From NCBI RefSeq assembly GCF_017573545.1, contig NZ_JAGEOK010000007.1:1-64000 (forward strand): DNA of 64,000 nt. The letters run 5' to 3'. A model generated the notes under the pieces. The model had not been told where the DNA came from. It ran no database searches and saw only the letters and a program-made list of their open reading frames with translations. The stretch comes from Actinomadura nitritigenes. GTDB taxonomy: Bacteria > Actinomycetota > Actinomycetes > Streptosporangiales > Streptosporangiaceae. The position numbers were made by a program, and so were the translations under genes. This document shows, in pieces, positions 42,884 through 52,224 of the stretch (position 1 is the stretch's first letter; every line of letters begins with the position of its first letter).

Positions 42884-45800
42884 TCATGCCCCCGATTCGT
42901 CGATCTCGGCCAACGGGCCGGTGTAGCGGGACCGGCGGTCGGGACGGGCGCGCCCGGCGGCGTGCCGCAGCGCCGGGACCGCCGCGGCGCCGAAGCGGAC
43001 GAGCCCGTCCGCGGCGGCCCGCCGGACCTGGGGGCGCGGATGGCCGAGCAGGCCGACCAGCCCCGGGATCGCGGGCGTCCAGGCGGCGTGGCTCAGGGTC
43101 CGGACCGCCGAGCGGACGACGTCGGGCTCGGGATCGTCCAGCAGCCGCACGGTCTGGTCCAGGTACGCGGCACGGCTCAGCACCCGGCGCGCCACGCGGT
43201 GCGCGTGCAGCCTCACCTTCGTCTCGCGGTGGACGATCAGCTCGGCGAGCAGGTCCTCCAGCCCTTCCGCGCGGCGGTCGGCGAGGAGCGCGAGCGCGCG
43301 GCGGACCTCCTTCGCGCCGCCGTCCCGCGCCCGCCGGAACAGCAGCGCCGTCGACGGCTCGCCCGACGCGGGCGGCTCGTGCTCGCGCATCGCCGCCAGC
43401 GCGGCCGCGTCGCGGCGGGCCGCGCCCGGCGCCCGGAGCGGGCCGTCCACCAGGACGAGCCGGTCCGCCAGGTCGTCGCGGCCCTCGCCGAGGAGGCGCC
43501 GCCGCGCCCGGTCGAGCGCCGCGGTCCGGGTCAGCCTCCGGCCGGCGACGAGGTCGAGCAGGCCCCGCTCGCCGTCCGCCAGGCGCTCGGCGACCTCTCC
43601 GGCGACGGCGTCGGCGGACGCCTGCCGCAGTACCCGCCCGGCGGCGGCGTCCCCGCCCTCCCAGCGCGACACGAGCGCGGGGACGAACCGGTCGAGGTCG
43701 GCTCCGTAGAGGTGGGCGGCCAGCCGGACGAACCGGTCACCGTCCGGCACCTCGGGCGCCTCCAGCAGGACGTGCGCCAGCTCCCGGGTGGCCGTCAGCC
43801 CGTCGCGGCCGTCCAGGAACGCGCGGAGGACGGCGAACCGGCCCTCCGGTTCGGGCCGGTCGAGCAGGACGCGGGCCGCCTTCGCCCGCTGGTCGGCCGG
43901 GCCGGTGTCCAGCATGGCCGTCAGGCGGCGCCGCTGCGCCATGGACGGCGGCTGGTCGAGGTCGCCGGCGCGCGGCGTCCGCACCTCGGGCTCCTCGCGG
44001 CGCTCCGCCAGCGTCCACGGCGGGGCCCCGAGCGGCTGCACCGACTCCATCCAGTCGAGCAGGGACGGACGCGCGGCGGCGGGGGCGTCCGGGAAGGCCC
44101 GGATCAGCGCGTCGAGCACCTCCCGGGACGGGCACCGCAGCCCGTCACGGAGGCGCCGCAGTTCGTCCGGCTCGCGGGCCGCGTCCCTGATCGACTCGCG
44201 CGCGGCGGTCGCGTGCTCCAGCGCGTCCTGCGCGAACGCCTCCCGCAGGACGGCCTCCTCGTTTACCGCCCGATCGGGGGCGTGCCGCGCGGCGGCGAGC
44301 GCGCGCTCGAGATCGTCGCGCGTCACGACCGCGCCGCACAGCCTCAGCACGGTGATCGACAGCATGCTCGGCGGCAGTGCCCGCACCCGCTCGGCGACCT
44401 GGAACCTCTCCCCCGCGCCGAGCCGGGGCACCGCCTCCTTCACCAGCTCCAGGAGCCGTCGCCCTGTCGCGCCGGGCGGGTCGTCGCGGCGCGCCTCGCC
44501 GGCGGCCAGTGCCTCGACGAGGAGCGCGGCGGACCGGGCGAAGACCTCCAGTTCCGTCGCCGTCCGCGGCGGGACGCAGAGATCCACGGCGAGGTGGAGC
44601 GCGCGCGGGTCCGATCCGGCGAGGTCCAGCCAGCGGGGCAGCAGCGGACGCAGCGACGCGGGGGCCGCCTTGCCGCGCGTCCGCGCGTCGAGGACGCGGC
44701 GGGCGGTGCCGGCGTCCCAGCCGTGCTCCGCGAGCTCTCGGACATCGGCGGCGGCCTCCTCCTCCCGAAGTCGGCCGTGGGCCGCGCCGCGTCGCTCGTC
44801 GGCGTTCCGGGCGTCCCGCACGGGATGGGGCGGCGGGACGCCGGGGGCGAGCGCGGGCAGCGCGGCGCGGAGCAGCGCGCGCGTGCGGTCGTCGGTGGCC
44901 TGCTCCGCCGCCGCGAGGACGGCGGCGGCCGACGCGTCTCCCAGCACGGCGCGGAGCGCCTTCGCCAGGTCCTCGCGCAGGCCCGGGTTGTCGTGGTGCC
45001 CCAGCCAGAACAGCGCCTTCGGGACGGCGGCGGGCGCGCCCGCCGCCGCGAGGGCCGCCGCCGCTGCCTTCTTGACGCTCATCTCGGGACGGTCGAGGCA
45101 CGCGGCGATCGCCGGAGCCGCCCAGGTCGCGCGGGCCTCGGCCAGAGCGCGCAGCGCCTGCCGGACGGTCGCCGGGTCGCCGGCCGAGGTGAGCGGGACC
45201 AGGCTCGCCGACAGCACCCGGGCGCCCTCCGCGTCCGTGGCGAAGAGCGCGGCGGCGCGGGCCCGGACGTGCGCGTCGCGGTGCCGGAGCAGCGGATGGA
45301 CCCGCGCCCTCGTCCGCCGGTACGGGGCGCCGCGCAGGACGGTGAGCAGGATCGCCCGCTCGGCCGGGACGAGCCCGGGCCGGTCGAGGAGGTCGAGGAC
45401 CGTGCTCGCGAGCACGGCGTTCCCGGCGGCGGGCGCGTCCCCGGCGTCCAGCAGGCAGCGCGGCCGGATGGCGCCCCGCCGGAAGAGCCGGCCGCCGAGG
45501 CCGCGGACGGCGTCCAGGACGCCGTCCGGCACGGCGGGCTCGGGTCCGGGCCCGCCGGGCGTCCACGCTCCGGCCAGGCCGGACACGACGCGCAGGAGCA
45601 GGTCGGCGACGGCGGGCAGGGTGGTGGCGTCGCCGTTGCGCGCGAGGCGGCCGAGGGCCTCGGCGGGGTCGCCGGGGTCCGGGGCCGCGCGCAGGACCGC
45701 GAGCTCGCGCGGATCGGGTCCGCCGAGGTCGTCGGCGACGCGGCGGGGCAGGTCGCGGGGGTCGAGCCGGTCGAGCAGGGCGCTGCGCCGCTCCGGGTCG

Positions 45801-47104
45801 CGGTCGAGGTGCCAGAGGAGTTCCAGCGCGCGGTGCCGGTGCGCGGACAGGTGCGGGGCGACATCGCTCCCGTCCGGATCGCTCCCGTCCGGATCGTCCC
45901 CGCCCAGGCCGAGCCCGGTCCAGAGGGCGGCGGCCGTCCGGGGACCGCCGACGGCTTCGAGGGCGTCGAGCGCCTCCCGGGGCGCGTCCGGCAGCAGCGC
46001 GAGGACGGTCTCCTCCGCCGCCGGGTCCCGCAGTTCGCGGAGCGCGCGCAGGAAAGGCCGCGGGTCGGCGGCGTCGCGTGCGAGGCGGGCGACCGCGCCG
46101 GCCACGCCGAGCCCGGGGGCGCCCTGCGTGTCGAGTGCGACGAGCAGGTCGAGGCGGCGGGCCCACGAGCCGCCGCCCGCCCCCTGCGGCTCCGGCCGGA
46201 CCAGTTCCCGCAGCGCCTCGTGCCGGCAGGAGAAGAGGACCACCGCGATCTCCTCGGCGGGCACGCTCTGGTCGGCAAGGGCGAGCCCGGCGATCGCGGG
46301 GACGTGCGGCGCCGCCGGGAAGTGGCCGCGCCGGTGCAGTCCGCGCAGGCATGCGAGGGCGGGCGCGGCGAGCAGCGGCGGGTCCTGGGCGGCGACGCCG
46401 AGCAGGTCGCCGAGGCCGTCGCGGTCCGCGAGGTCGCCGAGCAGTTCGAGCGCCCGCCGCCGCACCGCCGGGGCGCGGGACGGGTCGGCGGCGACGCCGA
46501 GGAGCAGGTCCCGGTGCCCGTGCCGGGCCGCGACCTCGATCGCGGCGCCGTCCCGACCGCCGCCGAGGAGGCGGCGCACCCGCTCGTGCGGCAGCGGGTC
46601 GAGGGCCGCCCACGGCTCGGCCAGCTCGCGCAGCGCGGCGGGGACGTCCGCGGCGAGCGCCGCCACGACCTCCCGGACGGCGCGGGGCGGCAGCAACGCG
46701 GCGTCCAGGGCTTCGCGCGCGAGCCGGACGGCCTCCGCGCGCGGCACGGCGTCGGGCCGTCCGGCGAGGTCGCGGACGAGCGCCCCGGGATCGTCCGCGT
46801 CGGCCGCCCGGAGGGCCCGCACCGCCTGGTAGAGCGGTTCGCCCGCCGGTTCCTCGCGGACGTCCGCGCGGCCCGCGGCGATCTCGGCGCTCAGCCACGC
46901 GGTGCGGACCGCCCCCGGCAGGCCGGCGGAGCGCCAGTCCGGCCAGGTCCGGACGTGCCCGCGCAGGTGGAGGCGCGCCAGCGCGAGCGCCGCCTCGGGC
47001 GGCCCGTCCAGCGCGGACGCCCCCTCCGGCGCGGCGGGCGCGGCGGGCGACGTCCCGGCGTCGAGGAGGCCCGCGGGGCGGGCGGGTTCCGGCACCGATG
47101 TCAT
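42884..47104 (-). CDS. Giant HEAT-repeat protein
   Basis: 1406 residues, Ala/Leu/Arg-rich and helical throughout, with many HEAT/PBS-lyase-type repeats: VVRSAVRTLSHAAWTPAIPG, LVGLLGHPRPQVRRAAADGL, HPLLRHRDAHVRARAAALF and DRPEMSVKKAAAAALAAAG. No catalytic motif, membrane segment or signal peptide is seen, so a cytosolic scaffold is likely. A short Asp/Pro/Gly/Ser repeat interrupts it near residue 410. ATG at 47104, divergent from the PIG-L gene by 53 bp. Function unknown. Confidence 0.82.
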   Translation of the reverse strand: MTSVPEPARPAGLLDAGTSPAAPAAPEGASALDGPPEAALALARLHLRGHVRTWPDWRSAGLPGAVRTAWLSAEIAAGRADVREEPAGEPLYQAVRALRAADADDPGALVRDLAGRPDAVPRAEAVRLAREALDAALLPPRAVREVVAALAADVPAALRELAEPWAALDPLPHERVRRLLGGGRDGAAIEVAARHGHRDLLLGVAADPSRAPAVRRRALELLGDLADRDGLGDLLGVAAQDPPLLAAPALACLRGLHRRGHFPAAPHVPAIAGLALADQSVPAEEIAVVLFSCRHEALRELVRPEPQGAGGGSWARRLDLLVALDTQGAPGLGVAGAVARLARDAADPRPFLRALRELRDPAAEETVLALLPDAPREALDALEAVGGPRTAAALWTGLGLGGDDPDGSDPDGSDVAPHLSAHRHRALELLWHLDRDPERRSALLDRLDPRDLPRRVADDLGGPDPRELAVLRAAPDPGDPAEALGRLARNGDATTLPAVADLLLRVVSGLAGAWTPGGPGPEPAVPDGVLDAVRGLGGRLFRRGAIRPRCLLDAGDAPAAGNAVLASTVLDLLDRPGLVPAERAILLTVLRGAPYRRTRARVHPLLRHRDAHVRARAAALFATDAEGARVLSASLVPLTSAGDPATVRQALRALAEARATWAAPAIAACLDRPEMSVKKAAAAALAAAGAPAAVPKALFWLGHHDNPGLREDLAKALRAVLGDASAAAVLAAAEQATDDRTRALLRAALPALAPGVPPPHPVRDARNADERRGAAHGRLREEEAAADVRELAEHGWDAGTARRVLDARTRGKAAPASLRPLLPRWLDLAGSDPRALHLAVDLCVPPRTATELEVFARSAALLVEALAAGEARRDDPPGATGRRLLELVKEAVPRLGAGERFQVAERVRALPPSMLSITVLRLCGAVVTRDDLERALAAARHAPDRAVNEEAVLREAFAQDALEHATAARESIRDAAREPDELRRLRDGLRCPSREVLDALIRAFPDAPAAARPSLLDWMESVQPLGAPPWTLAERREEPEVRTPRAGDLDQPPSMAQRRRLTAMLDTGPADQRAKAARVLLDRPEPEGRFAVLRAFLDGRDGLTATRELAHVLLEAPEVPDGDRFVRLAAHLYGADLDRFVPALVSRWEGGDAAAGRVLRQASADAVAGEVAERLADGERGLLDLVAGRRLTRTAALDRARRRLLGEGRDDLADRLVLVDGPLRAPGAARRDAAALAAMREHEPPASGEPSTALLFRRARDGGAKEVRRALALLADRRAEGLEDLLAELIVHRETKVRLHAHRVARRVLSRAAYLDQTVRLLDDPEPDVVRSAVRTLSHAAWTPAIPGLVGLLGHPRPQVRRAAADGLVRFGAAAVPALRHAAGRARPDRRSRYTGPLAEIDESGA
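45863..45892 (-). repeat. Coding 15-bp tandem repeat in the HEAT gene
   Basis: Two exact copies of ATCGCTCCCGTCCGG (plus strand), with part of a third, encode the DPDGS repeat of the HEAT protein. Likely a slippage product. Confidence 0.8.
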
Positions 47105-47157
47105 GGCGGCGATCTTAGGAGCTTCGGCACCGGCCGCCGGTCCGCCAGGATGGGGCC

Positions 47158-47859
47158 ATGGAACCGGTACCGGAGGACTGGGACAGGGCGCTGGCGATCG
47201 TCGCGCACCCCGACGACCTGGAGTACGGCGGCTCGACCGCGGTCGCGAAATGGACGTCCCAGGGCAAGAGCGTGACGCAGGTGCTGGCGACCCGGGGCGA
47301 GGCCGGGATCGACGGCATGGACCCCGACGAGGTGCGCCGCGTCCGCACCCTGGAGCAGATCGAGGCGGCCCGCCGGGTCGGCGTAGAGAACGTCGAGTTC
47401 CTGGACCTGCAGGACGGCGTGCTGGAGTACGGGCTGCCGCTGCGGCGCCTCCTCGCGGCGGCGATCCGGCGGCACCGGCCCGAGGTGGTGCTGTCGGTGA
47501 ACTTCCGGGAGACCTTCCCCGGCGGCGGCTTCAACATGGCCGACCACCGGGCGCTGGGCCTCGCGGTCGCCGACGCGATCAGGGACGCGGCGAACCGCTG
47601 GGTGTTCCGCGACCTCGGCCTGGAGCCGTGGCAGGGCGTCCGGTTCGCGCTGTTCGGCGGGTCGCCGCAGGCCGGGCACTACGTGGACGTCACCGGTCAC
47701 CTGCAGGACGGCATCGACTCGCTGCTGGCGCACGAGGTGTACTTCGGCAACCTCGGCGCGGACTTCGACGCCGCCGCGTTCCTCACCGGCGTCGTCGAGC
47801 CGACCGGGCGGGCCGTGGGCGTCGAGCACGCCATGCCCTTCGAGATGATCGGAGGGTGA
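47158..47859 (+). CDS. PIG-L family deacetylase
   Basis: 233 residues with the zinc motif AHPDDLEYGG and the second metal/catalytic segment MADHRALG, typical of N-acetylglucosaminyl PIG-L deacetylases, which in actinobacteria include mycothiol enzymes. The protein is shorter than MshB/Mca and lacks further landmarks, so the substrate is open. ATG at 47158; divergent from the HEAT-repeat gene. Confidence 0.9.
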   Translation: MEPVPEDWDRALAIVAHPDDLEYGGSTAVAKWTSQGKSVTQVLATRGEAGIDGMDPDEVRRVRTLEQIEAARRVGVENVEFLDLQDGVLEYGLPLRRLLAAAIRRHRPEVVLSVNFRETFPGGGFNMADHRALGLAVADAIRDAANRWVFRDLGLEPWQGVRFALFGGSPQAGHYVDVTGHLQDGIDSLLAHEVYFGNLGADFDAAAFLTGVVEPTGRAVGVEHAMPFEMIGG

Positions 47860-47907
47860 CGGCGCCGGGCGCGGCCCGAGCGCGGTGACCGGGGCGCGGC
47901 GCGCGGC

Positions 47908-47988
47908 TCAGTGCCGGGCGTTGGGCCGCTTGCCCTTGTTGTGCTTGCTCCGCTTGCGGGCCCGGCGCTTCCGCGTTCTCTTCGACAT
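47908..47988 (-). CDS. Tiny highly basic protein (26 residues)
   Basis: MSKRTRKRRARKRSKHNKGK followed by RPNARH: 16 of 26 residues are Lys, Arg or His, as in small ribosome-associated or nucleic acid-binding proteins. ATG at 47988; the upstream sequence (CAATCGGGAC) is only a weak ribosome-binding site. I have the impression that similar short proteins ending in GKRPN occur in other actinobacteria, but cannot verify it here. It is downstream of the DUF3710 gene on the same strand. Confidence 0.6.
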   Translation of the reverse strand: MSKRTRKRRARKRSKHNKGKRPNARH

Positions 47989-48137
47989 GTCCCGATTGAC
48001 CACCCGGCGGGCGCCGGACGCAAGGGATCCGGCGCCTCCCGAAACGCAGAAACCCGCCGGCCGTGCGACCGAAAACGGCGCACGGCCCGGCGGGCGGCAG
48101 CGGTCCGGGTCGGCGGTCCCGGGCCGGCGGTCGCGGG

Positions 48138-48965
48138 TCAGCGGACCTCGGTGATCTCGGGGCCGCGCTCGAACGGGTTGAAGTTCTCCTCGCCGCCCTG
48201 CTCCTCGCCGTTCTCCCCGGCCTCGCTGAACTCCTTGGGGATCTGCAGCTCGAGCAGGTCGCGGGGCGGCATCGGCGCGTCGCCGCGCACGACGACGACG
48301 CCGCGCAGCACGTCCTCCAGGACCTGCCACTGCTCCTCGTCCTCGATCGCGGCGCCCTGCACCACGGCCTGCAGGAACCAGCGGGGGCCGTCGACGCCGA
48401 GGAAGCGGATGATCTGCGGCGCCCAGCCCTGGTCGACGAACTCCTGCGGGATCTGCTCGCGGACCTCCTGCGGCATCTCCGCGAGGACCTCCTCGGTCAG
48501 CGCGGCGGGGATCATCGCCAGCAGCTCGGGACCGAACGGCCCCTCGCCCTCCTGGGTCTGCCCCTGCGCCTCCTCCTCGATGTCCTTGGCGGTCTCGCGG
48601 CGCACGTCGTCCCAGATGCCGCTGCGCTTGGGCGCGGCGAACACCTGGAGCTGCATGGCGCTCTCCTCGTACTGGACGAGCACCGCGACCGGCCGGCCGT
48701 CGAGGGGGTTGCCCTCCTCGTCGACCTGGGTGGCCTCGAAGTTCACCTGGAAGCCGAGCCCGGGCGCGATCGGGACCTGCATCGAGCCGAAGTCCAGGCG
48801 CTGCAGCTCGGGGAAGGAGTCCTCGGAGTCCCAGGGCCCGCCCTCGGCCTTCGCGGCCTCGGCGGGAGCCTCCTCGGCGGCCTCGTCAACGGCCTCCGCC
48901 GGTTCCTCGGTCGCCTCGGGTCCCCTCTCGGGCTCCTCGGCCTGCCGGCGACGTCCAAAAGCCAC
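48138..48965 (-). CDS. DUF3710 protein
   Basis: 275 residues. A very acidic Ala/Glu-rich N-terminus (1-45) is followed by the conserved DUF3710 core (DFGSMQVPIAPGLGFQVNFE, VFAAPKRSGIWDDVRRETAK, RFLGVDGPRWFLQAVVQG). The C-terminus is acidic. AAGGAG precedes GTG at 48965. It corresponds to Rv2696c and sits 3 bases downstream of dut, as in mycobacteria. The function of this family is unknown. Confidence 0.92.
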   Translation of the reverse strand: MAFGRRRQAEEPERGPEATEEPAEAVDEAAEEAPAEAAKAEGGPWDSEDSFPELQRLDFGSMQVPIAPGLGFQVNFEATQVDEEGNPLDGRPVAVLVQYEESAMQLQVFAAPKRSGIWDDVRRETAKDIEEEAQGQTQEGEGPFGPELLAMIPAALTEEVLAEMPQEVREQIPQEFVDQGWAPQIIRFLGVDGPRWFLQAVVQGAAIEDEEQWQVLEDVLRGVVVVRGDAPMPPRDLLELQIPKEFSEAGENGEEQGGEENFNPFERGPEITEVR

Positions 48966-48968
48966 GAC

Positions 48969-49472
48969 TCACGCTCCTTCTCGACTGTGCTCGTTACCAG
49001 TGTCACCCATGCCCGGCAGCCCCCCGCCCGCGTACCCGCCCGTGGAGCCGAATCCACCGGTCCCGCGGGCCGATCCGGGAAGGTCGGCGACCTCGTGGAA
49101 CACAGCCTGCTCCACCCGCTGCACGACCATCTGCGCGATGCGGTCGCCGCGCCGCAGCCGCACGGTGGCGCGGCGGTCGGTGTTCAGCAGGGTCACCTTG
49201 ATCTCACCCCGATAGCCGGCGTCGACCGTACCGGGTGCGTTGACTATGGTGACCCCCAACCTAGCGCCCAAACCGGACCTGGGGTGAATGAAAGCGGCGT
49301 AGCCGTCGGGCAGCGCGATCGCCATGCCCGTGGGGACGACGGCGCGCTCTCCCGGCGGCAGCTCGACGTCCTCGGCGGCGACCAGATCCGCGCCCGCGTC
49401 GCCCGCGTGCGCGTACTGCGGCAGGGGCAGCCCGGGATCGAGCCGCTTGATCAGCACATCGACCTTGCCCAA
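48969..49472 (-). CDS. dut: dUTP diphosphatase
   Basis: Hydrolyses dUTP to dUMP and pyrophosphate, preventing uracil in DNA. 167 residues carry the five trimeric dUTPase motifs: AGDAGADL (1), [11 protein letters not shown] (2), [13 protein letters not shown] (3), RGDRIAQMV (4), and the C-terminal P-loop-like [10 protein letters not shown] (5). TTG at 49472 has GAGG 6 bases upstream and gives [17 protein letters not shown] at 49457 is possible but shortens the first strand. Equivalent to Rv2697c. Confidence 0.95.
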   Translation of the reverse strand: MGKVDVLIKRLDPGLPLPQYAHAGDAGADLVAAEDVELPPGERAVVPTGMAIALPDGYAAFIHPRSGLGARLGVTIVNAPGTVDAGYRGEIKVTLLNTDRRATVRLRRGDRIAQMVVQRVEQAVFHEVADLPGSARGTGGFGSTGGYAGGGLPGMGDTGNEHSREGA

Positions 49473-49685
49473 CGTCCACCTCGCGTTCGGGAGCGTTCCG
49501 GCGGTCCCGCCGAGAAGCCACACGACAATACCGGGACCGAGGGCGGCGGACCGCATGTGAAACGCCCTCGCGTCCGGTTTCGCGCGCGACCCTACCCGTT
49601 TCCCGGCGGAACCCGGCACCCATGGCGTACCGGCGGGAATGAGTGGGACACTATGGATCGTCCGTATCGTCAGGAAGGTCCGTTC

Positions 49686-49985
49686 GTGTTCTGGTCGCTG
49701 GTGGTCGCCGCGCTGCTGCGGGTGCTCGCCGCGGCCGAGTGGGCCGGGACGGCGCCGGGGCAGCCGGCGCTGGTGGCGCTGGCGACGGTCACCGTGGCGG
49801 GACTGGTCGTCCTGGCCGTGGTGCGCGTGCGCGCGGCGGGGCCGGGCCACCGGGCGGCGCCTGCGCGCGTGCGGACGACCTTGCGGGAACGGACGCTGCG
49901 GACCGCCTTCCTCCCGCAGCGCGATCCGGACGCGGCGGGACGCCCCCGCCCGCGGGCACCGGGAGCGGAGATCGCGGCCGCCTGA
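49686..49985 (+). CDS. Small membrane protein (DUF6412-like)
   Basis: About 99 residues: two hydrophobic segments ([41 protein letters not shown]) and a basic cytosolic tail. AGGAAGG lies 7 bases before GTG at 49686; the in-frame ATG at 49653 has no such site. It is followed 45 bases later by a YidC paralogue. I associate this pair with DUF6412 plus YidC/Oxa1 in streptomycetes, with moderate certainty. Confidence 0.72.
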   Translation: MFWSLVVAALLRVLAAAEWAGTAPGQPALVALATVTVAGLVVLAVVRVRAAGPGHRAAPARVRTTLRERTLRTAFLPQRDPDAAGRPRPRAPGAEIAAA

Positions 49986-50030
49986 GCGCGGCCGGCACGC
50001 CACCGATCCCCCTCCCACCGGAAGGTTCCC

Positions 50031-50738
50031 ATGTCCGTGTTCGACGTCCCCGTTTCACTCGCGTACGCCCTGGTCAAGGGACTGGCCGACGGCATCGGCC
50101 CGGTCGCCGGCCCGGCGGCGGCCGCCACCGCCATCGTCCTGTTCACGCTCCTGGTCCGGCTGGCGATGCTGCCGCTCGCCGTCTCGGCCGCCCGCGGCGA
50201 GCGGAACCGGGCGCGGCTGCTGCCCCAGGTCCAGGCCCTGCAGAAGAAGCACAAGAAGGATCCGCGCCGGCTCCAGCGGGAGACGGCCGCGCTGTACGAG
50301 GCGGAGGGCGCGACCCCGCTGTCGGGATGCCTGCCGATGTTCGCGCAGGCGCCGTTCTTCATGGTGATGTACCGGCTGTTCCGGTCGGCGACGGTGGCGG
50401 GGCACCAGAACGTCCTGCTCGCGCACACGTTGCTCGGCGCGCCGCTGGGGCAGAACTGGATCGGGCTGGTCGGCGGCGGGCTGTTCGCGCCGCCGTCGCT
50501 GGTGTTCCTCGGCCTGCTCGCGCTGCTCGCGGCGCTGGCGGTGTGGTCGTCGCGGCGGGCCGCGCGGACCGCTCCGGCCGGGGCGGCAGGCGTGCTGGCC
50601 CGGGTGGCGCCGTTCGGGACGGTGGTCTTCGCCGCGTTCGTGCCGCTGGCCGCCGGGCTGTACCTGCTGGCGTCCGGCACGTGGACGGCGGTGGAGCGCG
50701 CCGTCCTGCACGGGCGGGCCGCGGCGCCGGCGGCCTGA
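50031..50738 (+). CDS. YidC/Oxa1-family membrane insertase paralogue
   Basis: 235 residues with about five membrane segments. [20 protein letters not shown] is the Oxa1 TM1 with the conserved Arg in the groove. [23 protein letters not shown] is the coiled cytosolic loop, followed by [20 protein letters not shown]. It lacks the large N-terminal periplasmic domain and is not in the rpmH-rnpA context, so it is an additional, shorter YidC. Confidence 0.9.
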   Translation: MSVFDVPVSLAYALVKGLADGIGPVAGPAAAATAIVLFTLLVRLAMLPLAVSAARGERNRARLLPQVQALQKKHKKDPRRLQRETAALYEAEGATPLSGCLPMFAQAPFFMVMYRLFRSATVAGHQNVLLAHTLLGAPLGQNWIGLVGGGLFAPPSLVFLGLLALLAALAVWSSRRAARTAPAGAAGVLARVAPFGTVVFAAFVPLAAGLYLLASGTWTAVERAVLHGRAAAPAA

Positions 50739-50790
50739 ACCGCCGGCCGTCCGAATCACCGGATTCGCCTTGACGGCGCCATTGGACGCC

Positions 50791-50810
50791 GGTTCGATAG
50801 AAACCGAACC
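50791..50810 (+). promoter_or_regulatory. Inverted repeat upstream of the P450 gene
   Basis: GGTTCG-N8-CGAACC at 50791-50810, 36 bases before the P450 start. It is a candidate regulator site and does not match the known KstR consensus. Confidence 0.45.
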
Positions 50811-50846
50811 TGATTCTGGAGACGACGCCGAGGGCGGTGAGCGGGC

Positions 50847-52133
50847 GTGACGACCGCTGCGCGGGACGATATCGACGGCAACCTGTCCACGCTGGAGTTC
50901 TGGGCCCTGCCCCAGGAGCGGCGGCTGGCCGCCTTCGCCCGGCTGCGCGAGCTGGACCATCCGGCGTTCTTCCAGGAGCTGAAGCTGCCGTTCGTCAGGT
51001 CGGGCGCCGGCTTCTACGCGCTGGCCCGGCACGCCGACGTCGTCGAGGCGAGCCGGACGCCGCAGGTCTTCAGCAGCGAGCCGTGCTCCAACAGCATCGC
51101 GGACCTGCCGCGCTTCCTGGCCCGCTACTTCGGCTCGATGATCAACATGGACGACCCGCGGCACGCCAAGATCCGCCGGATCGTGTCGCGGGCGTTCACC
51201 CCCCGCGTCCTGGAGAAGACGGAGGACGACCTCCAGAGGAGCGCGACCCGGATCGTCGACGACCTGCTCGCCAAGGGCTCGACCGACTTCGTCACCGACG
51301 TCGCGGCACGGCTCCCGCTGCAGGTCATCTGCGACATGATGGGGATCCCCGAGCACGTCCGCCCGATGGTGTACGACCGGACGAACCTCATCCTCGGCCT
51401 CGGCGACCCCGAGTACATGGGCGGCAAGAACTACGCCCGCGACGGCATCACCCGCATGGGCGCCCTCTACGGGCTGCTCAAGGTGCTGGCCGCCGGGTAC
51501 GAGCTGAACCACCTGGCGATGAAGCTGGCCCGGCAGCGCCGCAGGAACCCCGGCGACGACCTGGTGTCGGCGCTGATCTCGGCGAACGTGGACGGCGAGT
51601 CGCTCACCGACCAGGAGATCGGCTCGTTCTTCATCCTGCTCGTCGTCGCCGGCAACGAGACGACCCGCAACGCGATGTCGCACGGGCTGAAGCTGCTGAC
51701 CGACAACCCCGAGCAGCGCGCCCTGCTGCTGGAGGACTTCGACGCGCACATCCCGGGCGCGGTCGAGGAGATCGTCCGGATGGCGACGCCGGTCATCCAG
51801 TTCCGCCGGACGCTGACCCGCGACCACGAGATGAACGGCCACGAGTACAAGGCGGGCGACAAGGTCCTGCTCTTCTACAACTCCGCCAACCGGGACGAGA
51901 CGGTCTTCGAGAACCCGGACGCGTTCGACATCACCCGCTCGCCGAACCCCCACGTCGGGTTCGGCGGCCCCGGGCCGCACTTCTGCCTCGGCGCCAACCT
52001 CGCCCGCCGCGAGATCACGGTGATGTACCGCGAGCTGTTCACCCGCGTCCCGCGGATCCGCGCGACCGGGGAGCCCGACCGGCTGTTCTCCAGCTTCATC
52101 AACGGGATCAAGCACCTGCCCTGCGCGATCTGA
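50847..52133 (+). CDS. Cytochrome P450
   Basis: 428-residue soluble monooxygenase. The I-helix oxygen-binding segment is VVAGNETTRN, the ExxR is EEIVR, and the heme-thiolate loop is FGGPGPHFCLGANLARRE. SMINMDDPRHAKIRRIVSRA resembles the CYP124/125/142 group that hydroxylates methyl-branched lipids or sterol side chains. No ferredoxin gene is adjacent. GTG at 50847 follows GAGGGCGG at a long distance. Confidence 0.93.
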   Translation: MTTAARDDIDGNLSTLEFWALPQERRLAAFARLRELDHPAFFQELKLPFVRSGAGFYALARHADVVEASRTPQVFSSEPCSNSIADLPRFLARYFGSMINMDDPRHAKIRRIVSRAFTPRVLEKTEDDLQRSATRIVDDLLAKGSTDFVTDVAARLPLQVICDMMGIPEHVRPMVYDRTNLILGLGDPEYMGGKNYARDGITRMGALYGLLKVLAAGYELNHLAMKLARQRRRNPGDDLVSALISANVDGESLTDQEIGSFFILLVVAGNETTRNAMSHGLKLLTDNPEQRALLLEDFDAHIPGAVEEIVRMATPVIQFRRTLTRDHEMNGHEYKAGDKVLLFYNSANRDETVFENPDAFDITRSPNPHVGFGGPGPHFCLGANLARREITVMYRELFTRVPRIRATGEPDRLFSSFINGIKHLPCAI

Positions 52134-52224
52134 TCCCCGCCGGGGAGGCCGCCGGTGGTCGGGGCGAGTCGCGCGGAGCGGTCGCCGGTCCCGCGCGGCG
52201 CGCGGGACCGGACGGGCCGCGGGG

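Noticed and set aside
40685..47275. Plus-strand open frame of about 2200 codons
   Set aside because: It is antisense to the ABC genes and the HEAT protein, with low-complexity composition and no ribosome-binding site.
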